Below are positions 53,335 to 62,927 of a stretch of 64,000 bases of DNA, piece after piece. A program made the position numbers and the translations under genes. Origin of the DNA: Anaerohalosphaeraceae bacterium (GTDB taxonomy: Bacteria; Planctomycetota; Phycisphaerae; Sedimentisphaerales; Anaerohalosphaeraceae); contig DAOSUR010000011.1 in the NCBI GenBank assembly GCA_035378985.1, positions 52,603-116,602 on the forward strand, in the 5' to 3' direction. The notes beneath the pieces are model-generated. The model saw nothing but the letters and a program-made list of their open reading frames with translations, was not told the DNA's origin and did not search any database. Every line of letters begins with the position of its first letter. The stretch's first letter is position 1.

Positions 53335-54816
53335 ATGAACAAACTCGAACAGCAGCGAAGAGAGAAATGTCAGCAGATTCGCCAAATGGGCATCGACCCG
53401 TACGGCGGCCGTTTCCCGAACACGGAACCGGCTCAGTCTGTCAAAAACCGCTATATCGACGGACAGGAAGGCCAGCGCGCCCGCTGCGCCGGACGCATCG
53501 TGCTCCTGCGCGACATCGGCAAACTGATTTTCATCACCCTGCGGGACTCCAGCGGAGCTATCCAGCTGGGGCTGAGCAAACAGCTCCTGGCCGAACAGTG
53601 GGAACTGGTCAAACGCATCGATCTGGGAGACCTGGTCGGAGCCGAAGGGGCGTTGGGCAAAACCAAAACCGGCGAAATCACCATCTGGGTCGAGCAGCTG
53701 ACCCTGCTGAGCAAGGCCCTGCTGCCGCCGCCGGAAAAGTTTCACGGCCTGGCGGATGTGGACTTGCGCTACCGCCGCCGCTATGTGGACCTCTGGGCCA
53801 ATCCGGAGACAATGCAGCGGTTCCTGAAACGCAGTGCCCTGGTGGCCTCCATCCGCGCCTTCCTTCATCAGCAGGGCTTCGTCGAGGTGGAAACGCCGAT
53901 GATGCAGGCCGTTGCCGGCGGGGCCGCCGCACGTCCCTTCATTACACATCACAACGCACTCGACATCGATTTGTATCTGCGCATCGCACCCGAACTGTTC
54001 CTCAAACGGCTCTTGGTCGGAGGTATGGAAAAGATTTTCGAAATCAACCGAAACTTCCGCAACGAGGGCCTGAGCACCCGGCACAACCCGGAGTTTACGA
54101 TGATGGAGCTCTATCAGGCCTATGCGGACTACCGCGATATGATGGACCTGACCGAATCGCTCATCAGCTCTCTGATAGAGACCCACTGTCAGGGACCGCT
54201 TCTGCCGTTCGGCTCGATGCAGGTCAACTGGGCCAGGCCCTGGCGTCGGGCCCGATACAGCGACCTGCTGGAGGAATATGCGGGCTGCCGGATTGACGAT
54301 ATTCCAGCCGTCCGTGCCAAAGCCCGCGCTCTGGGCATTGACGAAACCCAGATGGAAGACGCCGTCGTCATTAATGAACTCTTCGAAGCGGCCGTGGAGT
54401 CCAATCTGGTTAATCCGACCTTCGTGCTCGATTATCCGGCGGAACTGTGTCCGCTGACCCGAACCAGCAAGGCCGACCCCCGCTACGCCGAACGCTTCGA
54501 GCTGTACGCCGGCACGATGGAACTGGCCAACGCCTATACAGAGCTGAACGACCCGGATGTTCAGGAGGCCAACTTCCGCCGGCAGCTGCGGGGGCTGAGT
54601 GCCGATGAAAGCATGGCGCGAATGGATGAGGATTTTATCACGGCTCTGAAGTACGGGATGCCGCCGGCCGGCGGATTGGGCATCGGCATCGACCGGCTCG
54701 TGATGCTGCTGACGGATGCACCGAGCATTCGCGATGTCATCCTCTTTCCGCTGCTCAAGCCCGCTCCCGCCGGGCCGCTGCCGGAATGTGCGGAGGAAAC
54801 GGACGCTTCCTCCTGA
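53335..54816 (+). CDS. lysS: Lysyl-tRNA synthetase, class II
   Basis: Charges tRNA-Lys. 493 residues. OB-fold anticodon-binding domain (RCAGRIVLLRDIGKLIFITLRD), motif 1 FVEVETPMMQ, motif 2 FRNEGLSTRHNPEFTMMELYQAYADY and motif 3 GGLGIGIDRLVMLLTD. It lies 15 nt after the protease stop with no promoter in between. Confidence 0.96.
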   Translation: MNKLEQQRREKCQQIRQMGIDPYGGRFPNTEPAQSVKNRYIDGQEGQRARCAGRIVLLRDIGKLIFITLRDSSGAIQLGLSKQLLAEQWELVKRIDLGDLVGAEGALGKTKTGEITIWVEQLTLLSKALLPPPEKFHGLADVDLRYRRRYVDLWANPETMQRFLKRSALVASIRAFLHQQGFVEVETPMMQAVAGGAAARPFITHHNALDIDLYLRIAPELFLKRLLVGGMEKIFEINRNFRNEGLSTRHNPEFTMMELYQAYADYRDMMDLTESLISSLIETHCQGPLLPFGSMQVNWARPWRRARYSDLLEEYAGCRIDDIPAVRAKARALGIDETQMEDAVVINELFEAAVESNLVNPTFVLDYPAELCPLTRTSKADPRYAERFELYAGTMELANAYTELNDPDVQEANFRRQLRGLSADESMARMDEDFITALKYGMPPAGGLGIGIDRLVMLLTDAPSIRDVILFPLLKPAPAGPLPECAEETDASS

Positions 54817-54851
54817 CGGTCGAAGTTTTGGAATTCGCAGGAGCAGTCTGT

Positions 54852-56201
54852 GTGAAACACGTATCCTTTTTTTTATGCGGCCGCTACCTTCGTCGGCGCC
54901 GGATGATGCTGCTGAGCATCACCGCCGTGGCCCTCAGCTGTGCCCTGCTGCTGATTACCGCCAGTCTGTTTACCGGCTTTATCGCCGCCCTCGAAACCAG
55001 CACAACACGCCATCTGGGCGATATTGTCCTGGAGGCCCCCTCCGGACAGCTGATTACCGACTTTCAGACCCTGATTGAAGACCTCCAAAAACCCGCCGCC
55101 GTTCAGGCGGCCGCAGCCGTGCTGAAAAATCACGGGCTGCTTCTGGCCGGCCCCGGCAAAGTCCGTCCCGTGCGGGTCTGGGGCATTCAGCTGCCCCAAC
55201 GGCTGTCTGTCAGCCCCCTGCAGGATACGCTGCTGGTTCAGAAAGGACAAACAGCCCCGTCCTTCGACCCGCAGAATACCGGCGAAATCGGCGGCTTTGT
55301 CGGCATCGGCGTTCTCGCCCAGCCCGATGAAAAAACCGATGAATACAACCTCGACGAGGTCCGACGCTACATCGGTCAGAAAATGGCCCTGACAACCGGC
55401 TCGCTGCAATCCGCTCCCGCCGGCGAACAGACCGGTCCGGCTCAAAGGCAGTTCCGGCGGCGAGTCCTGCGGTTTACCTGCACCGATGTGATGCAGACCG
55501 GGGTATGGGACCTGGATGAACAGAATGTCTTTGTCCCCATCGAAGCCCTCTCCGCCGTTTTGTATCCCGACCTGCCCTCTCCGGCGGCGGATATCATTCA
55601 GATTCGGCTGGCCCCCGGCGTTTCCGAAGAGGCGGGCTTGGCAATCGTCCGGGGCATCTGGGATAATTTCGCCAAAGACCGATTTGCATGGGGACCATTT
55701 GCCTCCATTGAAACCTCCCGCCGGCTTCAGGCCCGTTTGATCGCCGAGTACCGTAAACAAATGGGGGTCTTGCTGCTGATTTTCGGATTGGTCAGCTTAT
55801 CGGTGATTCTGCTGGTCTTCTGCATCTTTTCGCTGCTGGTGATGACCAAACAAAAAGACATTGCCATTCTCAAAAGCTGCGGGGCCTCCCGAGGCGACAT
55901 TGCCGGACTGTTTCTATCCTTCGGATTTCTCAACGGATTTGCCGGAGCCGCTCTCGGCATCCTCCTCGGCTGGCTTATAATCTCCCATATCAATTCGATT
56001 GAACATCAAATCAGCCGCCTGTTCGGCCTGAAAATCTGGAAAGCAGGCGTGTATATGTTTTCGCAGATTCCCAACACTGTGGATTGGCCGGCCGCCGGTT
56101 GGATTCTTCTGGCCGCAGTAGCGGCTTCCGTAATCGGTGCGCTCATTCCGGCCTTCCGGGCAGCCTGGATTGAACCGGTCCGGCTGTTGAGGTACGAATA
56201 A
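54852..56201 (+). CDS. LolC/LolE-like ABC permease, first subunit
   Basis: 449 residues: N-terminal membrane segment (LLSITAVALSCALLLITASLF), a periplasmic domain of about 250 residues, then FtsX membrane block (VLLLIFGLVSLSVILLVFCIFSLLVMTKQKDIAILKSCGASRGDI) and two more segments, ending PVRLLRYE. GTG 54852 is chosen for its AGGAG site; no closer ATG exists. With the next two genes it forms a LolCDE-type complex, which moves lipoproteins to the outer membrane; that assignment is from family and layout. Confidence 0.85.
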   Translation: MKHVSFFLCGRYLRRRRMMLLSITAVALSCALLLITASLFTGFIAALETSTTRHLGDIVLEAPSGQLITDFQTLIEDLQKPAAVQAAAAVLKNHGLLLAGPGKVRPVRVWGIQLPQRLSVSPLQDTLLVQKGQTAPSFDPQNTGEIGGFVGIGVLAQPDEKTDEYNLDEVRRYIGQKMALTTGSLQSAPAGEQTGPAQRQFRRRVLRFTCTDVMQTGVWDLDEQNVFVPIEALSAVLYPDLPSPAADIIQIRLAPGVSEEAGLAIVRGIWDNFAKDRFAWGPFASIETSRRLQARLIAEYRKQMGVLLLIFGLVSLSVILLVFCIFSLLVMTKQKDIAILKSCGASRGDIAGLFLSFGFLNGFAGAALGILLGWLIISHINSIEHQISRLFGLKIWKAGVYMFSQIPNTVDWPAAGWILLAAVAASVIGALIPAFRAAWIEPVRLLRYE

Positions 56202-56202
56202 G

Positions 56203-57555
56203 ATGTTTGCTTGGAAACTGGCTGTCAGATACTTCCGAAACCGTCCCAGTTCCTGGCTGGCTGTGGCGGCCGTCGCCCTTTGCACGTTTATTGTGGTTGT
56301 TGTCCTGACCGTAATGAACGGTCTGGCCTTCGACTTTAAGGAAAAAAACCACCTCGCCGTCGGCGACTGCATCCTCTCCACAGATTCTCTGGTTGGGTTT
56401 CCGGATGACCCCAACTGGCTAACCCTGCTCGAATCCCAGCCCTTTATCGAAGCGGTGTCTCCCGCGATTCTCGGTGTCGGTCTGGTTACTCAGCCCGGAG
56501 CCGACTGGAATATCGCCGTCCAGTTTCTCGGCATCGACCCGGTTCGTCACAGTGCCGCCACGGGATTCGGCCGCTCCCTGTACTATCGAAAAAACCAGCC
56601 CCATCTGGCATTTGTTCCTTCGTATGCCCCGCACGAGCCGGGCTGCGTGGCCGGCATCGACCTGGCCGGAATCAGCCGGACCTCGCAGGGAACCTATCTC
56701 CACCCGCTCCAGCAGATGCCGATTCGGCTGATTCTCAGCAGTTTCCCCCTGACCCCCCGCGGGGCCATGGCACGCGGCGGAACAGACCTGGTCAACAGCA
56801 AGACCTATTACCTGGCCGATGACAGCCACACAGGCATCCCGCAGATTGACGGCAGTATGATTTACCTGCCGCTGGAGGAGGCCCGTCTGCTGACCGGAAT
56901 GGACAGTCCCTTCCCACGCATCAGCTCCATTCACATCCGTTTCAAGTCCTCCGTAGGTCTTCAAGAGGGTGTTGAAAAGGTGCGGAAACTATGGACGGAA
57001 TATCTGAACAGCCGCCGGAATCATCCCTATTTCAATCTGCTCGAAGCGGTACGCGTCCAAAGCTGGCTGGAAAACCGCCGCAGCCGAATCGCCGCCATCG
57101 AAAAGGAACAAACCATGCTGATTCTGCTCTTCCTGATGCTCGGCCTCATCACTGTTTTTATTGTCTTCGTAATTTTTTACATGCTGGTCGGCCACAAAAG
57201 CAAAGACATCGGCATTCTCAAAAGTGTCGGAATGTCAAAAGTCAGAATCGCTCAGGTTTTCCTCAATTTCGCCGCGCTCATCGGCCTTTTCGGCTCCCTA
57301 TTGGGAGCGGCCGGCGGCTGCCTGTTCCTTGTGTACATTAACCCCATTGAAAACTGGCTTTTCGAACACTTTGATTTCCAACTGTGGGACCGAACCATCT
57401 ACGCCATTGGACAGATTCCGAATCAGATTCAGCCGGGATTTCTGGTGAGTGTCGGGCTGGCCGCCATCGCAGCTTGTCTGACGGGGGCACTGATACCGGC
57501 CGTTCAGGCCGCCCAAAAAGAAACTGTGGAGGTGCTTCGGGTCAGCCAGGTATAA
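56203..57555 (+). CDS. LolC/LolE-like ABC permease, second subunit
   Basis: 450 residues, same architecture as the preceding permease: NRPSSWLAVAAVALCTFIVVVVLTVMNG, periplasmic domain, then LILLFLMLGLITVFIVFVIFYMLVGHKSKDIGILKSVGMSKVRI and final segments ending VEVLRVSQV. ATG 56203 comes one base after the stop of its partner. The two are related but clearly different, as LolC and LolE are. Confidence 0.87.
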   Translation: MFAWKLAVRYFRNRPSSWLAVAAVALCTFIVVVVLTVMNGLAFDFKEKNHLAVGDCILSTDSLVGFPDDPNWLTLLESQPFIEAVSPAILGVGLVTQPGADWNIAVQFLGIDPVRHSAATGFGRSLYYRKNQPHLAFVPSYAPHEPGCVAGIDLAGISRTSQGTYLHPLQQMPIRLILSSFPLTPRGAMARGGTDLVNSKTYYLADDSHTGIPQIDGSMIYLPLEEARLLTGMDSPFPRISSIHIRFKSSVGLQEGVEKVRKLWTEYLNSRRNHPYFNLLEAVRVQSWLENRRSRIAAIEKEQTMLILLFLMLGLITVFIVFVIFYMLVGHKSKDIGILKSVGMSKVRIAQVFLNFAALIGLFGSLLGAAGGCLFLVYINPIENWLFEHFDFQLWDRTIYAIGQIPNQIQPGFLVSVGLAAIAACLTGALIPAVQAAQKETVEVLRVSQV

Positions 57556-57581
57556 TCGCCCAAACAAACACAGGAACAAAA

Positions 57582-58286
57582 ATGAAAACAATCATCGAAG
57601 CAAAGAATATCCACAAGTCCTATCCGATGGGCAAGCAGACCCTTCACGTCCTCAAAGGGGTTTCGCTGAAGATTCAAACCGGCTCCTTCACTGCCATTGT
57701 AGGCGCCTCCGGCAGCGGCAAAAGCACACTGCTTCACATCCTCGGTGCCCTGGATAAACCGGACAGCGGAAGTGTAGAATTTCAAGGAAAAGACATCAGT
57801 CGGCTTTCCGCCGCTCAGCTGAATCGATACCGCAACCAATCCGTTGGTTTCGTATTCCAGTTCTATCACCTCCTCAATGAACTTAATGTCCTCGAAAACA
57901 CCCTGCTTCCGGCCATGATTTCCAACGGCTCAGCCGGATATTTGAAGAAAAAAAAGGAGCTTCAGGAGGCTGCAACGGTTTTGCTCGAGCGCTTTGGGCT
58001 GGGCGGTCGCCTCCGACACCGGCCCTTTGAACTGTCCGGCGGAGAACGTCAGCGGGTGGCCATCGCGCGGGCCCTGATAAACAAACCCGCCCTGCTGCTG
58101 GCTGACGAACCCACCGGAAACCTTGACTCAAAAACCGGTTCGGGTATATTAGAAGTCCTAAATGAGCTTAACCGAGGCGGGCAAACCATTATCATGGTCA
58201 CGCATGACCTTCGGATTGCAGAAATGGCCGGAGAAATTGTTCACCTCGAGGACGGCAGAATTGTCGAGGAACCGAAAATCAAATAA
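57582..58286 (+). CDS. lolD: LolD-like lipoprotein-release ABC ATPase
   Basis: 234 residues: Walker A GASGSGKSTLLHILGALDKPD, Q-loop FVFQFYHLLNELNVLENTLLP, signature LSGGERQRVAIARAL, Walker B LLLADEPTGNLDSKTG and THDLRIAEMA. The FYHLLNELNVLENTLLP stretch is LolD-typical. It starts at ATG 57582 with CAGGA upstream. It energises the two permeases just before it. Confidence 0.9.
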   Translation: MKTIIEAKNIHKSYPMGKQTLHVLKGVSLKIQTGSFTAIVGASGSGKSTLLHILGALDKPDSGSVEFQGKDISRLSAAQLNRYRNQSVGFVFQFYHLLNELNVLENTLLPAMISNGSAGYLKKKKELQEAATVLLERFGLGGRLRHRPFELSGGERQRVAIARALINKPALLLADEPTGNLDSKTGSGILEVLNELNRGGQTIIMVTHDLRIAEMAGEIVHLEDGRIVEEPKIK

Positions 58287-58303
58287 TGCATTCGGAGTTG
58301 CTC

Positions 58304-59161
58304 ATGGGTTTGAAAATCTGGCTGGATGACAAATTAGTCAATCAGGAGGAGGCAAAAATTTCCGTTTTTGACCATGGTTTGCTCTATGGAGACGGGGTCT
58401 TTGAGGGGATTCGAGTTTACAGCGGAAAAATATTTGAACACGATGCCCACCTTGAACGCCTTTACAAGTCCGCCAAGGTCATCCGCCTGACAATCCCGAT
58501 GGACCTGCCGACGCTCAAAAAGGCCGTGGAGGAAACCGTCCGAGCCAACCAGATTACCGACGGCTATATCCGTTTGGTTGTGACCCGAGGCGTCGGCGAC
58601 CTGGGACTGAATCCCTTTTTGTGCAAACGCGCCTGCGTGATTATCATCGCCGACAAAATCCGCCTCTATCCGGCGGAACTGTATGAAAAAGGGCTCAAAG
58701 TCATCAGCGTTCCGACGATTCGCAATCACCCGATGAGCATCCCGCCGCAGGTGAAAAGCCTGAACTATCTGAACAACATCTTTGCAAAAATCGAAGCCGT
58801 CGATGCCGGTGCTTCCGAAGCGATTCTCTACAGCCATGACGGCTACGTGGCCGAGGCCTCCGGCGACAATATCTTCATTGTTTCGGAGGGAACGCTTTAT
58901 ACTCCGCCCGTGCAGGCCGGTTCGCTGGACGGCATTACGCGAAGGGTTATTATCAAATTGGCCCGGGAAGAACGGATTCCCATTATCGAAAAAAATCTGA
59001 CTCGGTTCGACCTCTATACGGCCGACGAATTTTTTCTGACCGGCACAGCGGCGGAAGTCATCGGCGTTGTAGAGATGGACGGCCGCATCATTGGCGACGG
59101 AAAGCCGGGGCCGATTACGCGAAGACTGCGCGAGAAGTTCTACGCCTATGCCCACGCCTGA
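58304..59161 (+). CDS. ilvE: Class IV aminotransferase, branched-chain type
   Basis: PLP enzyme transferring amino groups to branched 2-oxoacids, 285 residues. LYGDGVFEGIRVYSGK, KSLNYLNNIFAK with the PLP lysine, EASGDNIFIV and VQAGSLDGITRRVI. The short loop and size also fit D-amino acid aminotransferase, so the exact substrate is open. ATG 58304 has CGGAG seven nt upstream; ATG 58286, inside the lolD stop, is less likely. Confidence 0.88.
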   Translation: MGLKIWLDDKLVNQEEAKISVFDHGLLYGDGVFEGIRVYSGKIFEHDAHLERLYKSAKVIRLTIPMDLPTLKKAVEETVRANQITDGYIRLVVTRGVGDLGLNPFLCKRACVIIIADKIRLYPAELYEKGLKVISVPTIRNHPMSIPPQVKSLNYLNNIFAKIEAVDAGASEAILYSHDGYVAEASGDNIFIVSEGTLYTPPVQAGSLDGITRRVIIKLAREERIPIIEKNLTRFDLYTADEFFLTGTAAEVIGVVEMDGRIIGDGKPGPITRRLREKFYAYAHA

Positions 59162-60149
59162 ATCATCATCTCAAACGGCCTTCGAGTCGATTGAACAGGC
59201 CGTGCAGGCGGACCTCCAGCGTGTTCAGGATACAATTCGCCGAACCCTCTTGACGGATAAGCCGTTTTTGGCCGAGCGGCTGAAAAAACTGACCGAAAAT
59301 CCCGGAAAAATGCTCCGCCCTCGGCTGCTCCTGCTCAGCGCCAGGGCCTGCGGACAAGCCAAGCCGATTCATATTGACCTGGCGGCAATTGTCGAACTGA
59401 TTCATACCGCAACCCTGCTTCACGACGACGTCGTGGACCGGGCGGTTCTCCGCCGCGGACGCCTGTCCGCCAATGCCCTGTGGGGCAATACGGCGGCCGT
59501 CCTGCTGGGCGATTTTCTGCTCAGCCGCGCTTTGGCCCTCGGCGCCAGGCTCCGTCCGCCCGTTATCTCCGAGCAGATTCTCCAAACCGCTCAGCAAATC
59601 TGTGAGGGGGAACTGCTCCAAAACTATCATCGCGGCGACTGGCAAATCTCCGAAGAACTCTACCGGCAAATCATCGCATCCAAAACGGCCGCTTTGTTTG
59701 CCTTCAGCTGCACGCTCGGCGCCCAATGGGCCGAAGCGGACGAAACATCGGTCAAATCGCTCGCAAAATACGGCCGTTATCTCGGCATGGCGTTCCAAAT
59801 TCGGGATGATGCAATGGACCTGTTTTCCTCCGAAAGAAAAACCGGAAAAACCGTCCGAACCGACCTGGCGGAGGAAAAGCCCACCCTGCCGGTTATCCTG
59901 TGGCTCAAAACCCTCTCGAACAAAGAAAAACAGCAGGCTGTTGTTTCTCTCGGCAACCCGAAAAAACATAAAACAATCGCCAAACAAATTAAACAATCAC
60001 CCGTCCTTCTTCACGTCAAACGGCGGATCGAACATCTCAAAAAAAAGGCCTGCGATTGTTTGAAACCGCTGGCAGACTCCCCCGCTAAAGACGCTCTCTG
60101 CCGACTGGCCGAAGAGATTGCAGAAGGACTCGGCCCTCTCCTTCGGTAA
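59148..60149 (+). CDS. Polyprenyl diphosphate synthase
   Basis: Trans-prenyltransferase, 333 residues. First Asp-rich motif LLHDDVVDRA and second QIRDDAMDLF; GKMLRPRLLLLSAR at the expected distance. Extends the isoprenoid units from the IspG pathway, likely to a quinone side chain; product length not readable. Overlaps ilvE by 14 bases. Last gene of the operon; a minus-strand terminator follows. Confidence 0.9.
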   Translation: MPTPESSSQTAFESIEQAVQADLQRVQDTIRRTLLTDKPFLAERLKKLTENPGKMLRPRLLLLSARACGQAKPIHIDLAAIVELIHTATLLHDDVVDRAVLRRGRLSANALWGNTAAVLLGDFLLSRALALGARLRPPVISEQILQTAQQICEGELLQNYHRGDWQISEELYRQIIASKTAALFAFSCTLGAQWAEADETSVKSLAKYGRYLGMAFQIRDDAMDLFSSERKTGKTVRTDLAEEKPTLPVILWLKTLSNKEKQQAVVSLGNPKKHKTIAKQIKQSPVLLHVKRRIEHLKKKACDCLKPLADSPAKDALCRLAEEIAEGLGPLLR

Positions 60150-60155
60150 AGCAAC

Positions 60156-60184
60156 AAAAAAGGCCGGGTTCATAGCACCCGGCC
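60156..60184 (-). terminator. Rho-independent terminator of the outer-membrane barrel gene
   Basis: GGCCGGGT (60162-60169) pairs with ACCCGGCC (60177-60184); on the minus strand six T follow (A-run 60156-60161). It lies 28 nt past the barrel stop and also faces the end of the plus-strand operon. Confidence 0.8.
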
Positions 60185-60211
60185 CTGAATAACCGAAAAC
60201 GATGCGCTTGC

Positions 60212-60973
60212 TTAGAACGCAAAGCTGTAGGAAATCGTGCCCCAGTACTCATCGCTTGTGTTGACTGTGTCCTCGAAGGAATTCTGGAAATAGACAGCCG
60301 GTACAATCTTGGCACCGGTCATCGGGCACTTGAACTGGCTCTTCAGGCCCCAGACCATGTGCGACCAATCGTGATCGGAATACATCGCACCGTCATTAAA
60401 GACCAGATCCCACGAGAACGTCAGCGGCAGGTCGGTCGGAAGGTTGTAATTAAAGCCCATCAGATAAATCGTGCCGGAAGCATCCTTGATGTCTGACTTG
60501 CTGCGGGCAGGCCACAACTGATAAACCGCTACGTGCGGAACGACTTCATTGCCGGTCAGCTTGGGCATCTCGGCTTCCACAAAGACTTCCTGCTTATCCC
60601 AGGCCTTTGTGTATGTATCAATATAATCAAAATACCGCCAGCCGAGTTTGTAATTGGTTTCCCAGCAGTCACCGCCGAGGGCCTTGCCTTTATAGTAAAC
60701 GGTGTAGTCGTACTCGGTCAGATTCACACGGCTGTCCAACAGGTCATTGGTCCAGCCGCCCCGCTCCGGATAAGACATCCAGACGCTGGCGCCCAGTCCG
60801 CTCTCATGCGAGAAATCAATGCTGGGCTGGAAGGCGCCGGCATTATCCAGAATATCATAGCCGCGCCAGATGTACCGAGAGGTGTAGCTTAAATCCACTG
60901 TTGTCGTCCATTCCTGTGCACCGGCAGCTGCTGCCATCGCGCACAACACCAACACAACCATCATCTTCTTCAT
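60212..60973 (-). CDS. Outer-membrane beta-barrel protein (TorF-like porin)
   Basis: 253 residues. Signal peptide MKKMMVVLVLCAMAAAAGAQE, then SYTSRYIWRGYDILDNAGAFQP, typical of the TorF/putative-porin group, alternating aromatic strands, and a terminal strand ending in Phe (WGTISYSFAF), the barrel-assembly signal. Substrate unknown. ATG 60973 follows GGAAAGGAACC, fixing the start. A TAATACAAT motif, reading toward this gene as ATTGTATTA, lies at 60999-61007. Confidence 0.82.
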   Translation of the reverse strand: MKKMMVVLVLCAMAAAAGAQEWTTTVDLSYTSRYIWRGYDILDNAGAFQPSIDFSHESGLGASVWMSYPERGGWTNDLLDSRVNLTEYDYTVYYKGKALGGDCWETNYKLGWRYFDYIDTYTKAWDKQEVFVEAEMPKLTGNEVVPHVAVYQLWPARSKSDIKDASGTIYLMGFNYNLPTDLPLTFSWDLVFNDGAMYSDHDWSHMVWGLKSQFKCPMTGAKIVPAVYFQNSFEDTVNTSDEYWGTISYSFAF

Positions 60974-61156
60974 AATTCGGTTCCTTTCCATTGCTCCCTA
61001 ATACAATTCCCTTTCCGTTTTGCTTGTGAAGATTGCAAGCTCCTGACCGACAATTATGAACAGAAACACAGCAACCTTCAATAAAAAAAACAAAAAAAGA
61101 AATGCTTTCACGTCCTTGTTAAAATAGGCAAAGTTGCCCGCTCCGCTTGTTGAATA

Positions 61157-62599
61157 TTAGGTGGGTGGGCGGGTTTCTATTTGTTCTTTGGCCTGTCCCA
61201 CTAAATAGAAACTGCCCGTGATGCAGATCAAATCTTCACGCGTGACCACACTGCGGGCGATGCGCACCGCCTCCCGCAGCGACATCGCCGTCTGGCACAT
61301 TTTGCCGCAGATCTCCGTATAGAGGTCCGCCAATTCCTGCGGATAGACAGCCTTAGGGCTGTTGCTTCGCGTAAAGATGACTTTGTCGGCTCCATACTGA
61401 AGCTGCGTGAGCATCCCGCGAACATCCTTGTCGTTGTTGCAGCCGAAAATAATAATCATCGAATCATACGGAATATGCTGACCGATGGCCTGAATCAGGG
61501 CCCGAATGCTGGCGGCATTGTGAGCCGCATCGACCAGAATTCGCGGGTCATTGCAAATCATTTCCATCCGCCCAATCAGCGAAACCTTGCTGAGCCCCTC
61601 GACGGCCTTGCTGTCGTCTACCTGGAATCCGCGCTGTTTGAGCTGATCCAGCATCGCCAAAGCCAGACCGCAGTTGATGACCTGATGCTCTCCGGGCAGC
61701 GGCACACGCAAATGCTCAAACCGGCTGTACGGCGTCGTCAGGCAGATTCGATTGTGCGGTCCATGCTCTCGTGACGACTCAAACCGATACGAAAAATCAA
61801 TATCCTTGCCCGTCACGCACAGCGGGGCTTTCAGGGCCTGCGCCTGCTTCTTGATGACCCGCATCGCCAGCGGGTCCTGCGGAACCGTCACGACAGGAAT
61901 GCCTTCCTTGATGACACCGGCCTTCTCGCGGGCAATACAGTCAATCGTCGGCCCCAGCAGATTCATATGGTCCAGACTGATGCTCGTAATGCCGACAACC
62001 TCCGGTGTAATCACATTGGTGCTGTCCAGCCGTCCGCCCAGGCCGGTCTCAATAACGGCAATATCAACCTTTTCCTCCACAAAATGCAGAAAGGCCAAGG
62101 CCGTAAAGATCTCAAAAAAGGTCGGCGTATCCTGCCGTTCGGCCATCTTTTCCACAACCGGATACACGCGATTGAGAAGGTCCAGCATCGCCTTCTTCGA
62201 AATCATTTCCGAGTTGACGACAATGCGCTCGTGCAGCGTCGTTACATGCGGAGAGGTGTACAGTCCAACTTTGTAGCCGTTGGCCTCGAGCATTTTGGCC
62301 AGCATTGTCGCCGTAGAACCCTTGCCCTTTGTACCTGCAATGTGGACACACCTTATCTTCTTGTGGGGGTTTCCAAGCCCCTTTAGAAGATTGTTCATCC
62401 GGTCAAGGTTGAACGTGGTGATATTATAGCGCAGCCGCTCCTGCCTCTCGTAGTCCGTCCGATCGAACAGGTATTTCATCGCCTGTTCGTAAGTCCGAAA
62501 CGCACTCACAGTGCGTTTGATTTTTTCGACAGCAACGGAGGAGGTGGTTTTTTTCGCCTTAGACTGCGTCGTCCGTGATAGTCTTTTAGTTGTTGTCAT
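61157..62599 (-). CDS. folC: Folylpolyglutamate/dihydrofolate synthase
   Basis: Adds glutamate to folates, 480 residues. ATP-binding HIAGTKGKGSTATMLAKML, VGLYTSPHVTTLHERI, IETGLGGRLDSTNVI and ILVDAAHNAASIRAL. An N-terminal extension of about 33 basic residues (TTKRLSRTTQSKAKKT) precedes the FRTYEQAMKYLFDRTDYER start that matches family proteins. The promoter reads only a few bases before the ATG, see the next entry. Confidence 0.93.
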   Translation of the reverse strand: MTTTKRLSRTTQSKAKKTTSSVAVEKIKRTVSAFRTYEQAMKYLFDRTDYERQERLRYNITTFNLDRMNNLLKGLGNPHKKIRCVHIAGTKGKGSTATMLAKMLEANGYKVGLYTSPHVTTLHERIVVNSEMISKKAMLDLLNRVYPVVEKMAERQDTPTFFEIFTALAFLHFVEEKVDIAVIETGLGGRLDSTNVITPEVVGITSISLDHMNLLGPTIDCIAREKAGVIKEGIPVVTVPQDPLAMRVIKKQAQALKAPLCVTGKDIDFSYRFESSREHGPHNRICLTTPYSRFEHLRVPLPGEHQVINCGLALAMLDQLKQRGFQVDDSKAVEGLSKVSLIGRMEMICNDPRILVDAAHNAASIRALIQAIGQHIPYDSMIIIFGCNNDKDVRGMLTQLQYGADKVIFTRSNSPKAVYPQELADLYTEICGKMCQTAMSLREAVRIARSVVTREDLICITGSFYLVGQAKEQIETRPPT

Positions 62600-62610
62600 G
62601 ATTGCAAAGG

Positions 62611-62639
62611 ATAATACTCGAAAAAACTTAATAAGTCAA
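62611..62639 (-). promoter_or_regulatory. Promoter of folC with very short leader
   Basis: On the minus strand TTGACT (62634-62639), 17 nt, TATTAT (62611-62616). The expected start near 62604 leaves only about five bases before the ATG at 62597-62599 and no ribosome site, so either the mRNA is near-leaderless or the true start is the internal methionine ahead of KYLFDRTDYERQ. Confidence 0.6.
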
Positions 62640-62845
62640 TTGTATTATGCCGCAAACCAAACAAAAACAAATCTATGCCGAAAACAGTTAATCATATATC
62701 AATTATTTATAAGAACTTACAAAAACACCTTCTTCGTCGTTTTTTGAAACAAACATAAACGATAAAAAAGAAATACTTATAATATGATTACTATAACTAA
62801 TTGTATTATTGGATTTCTTCCGAAAAAATTAAGCCGCAAAAACGC

Positions 62846-62874
62846 TTGAAACGACCATCCTAACTTAATACAAT
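62846..62874 (+). promoter_or_regulatory. Sigma-70 promoter of tkt
   Basis: TTGAAA (62846-62851), 17 nt, TACAAT (62869-62874), about 53 nt before the tkt ATG. The 328-base AT-rich gap 62600-62927 between folC and tkt contains this, the folC promoter and copies of the 9-mer TAATACAAT, but no gene. Confidence 0.7.
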
Positions 62875-62927
62875 ACGGTACTTTTCAATTCTGTTTCATA
62901 AAATCTTTCTATTTTTTGAGGTTTTTT

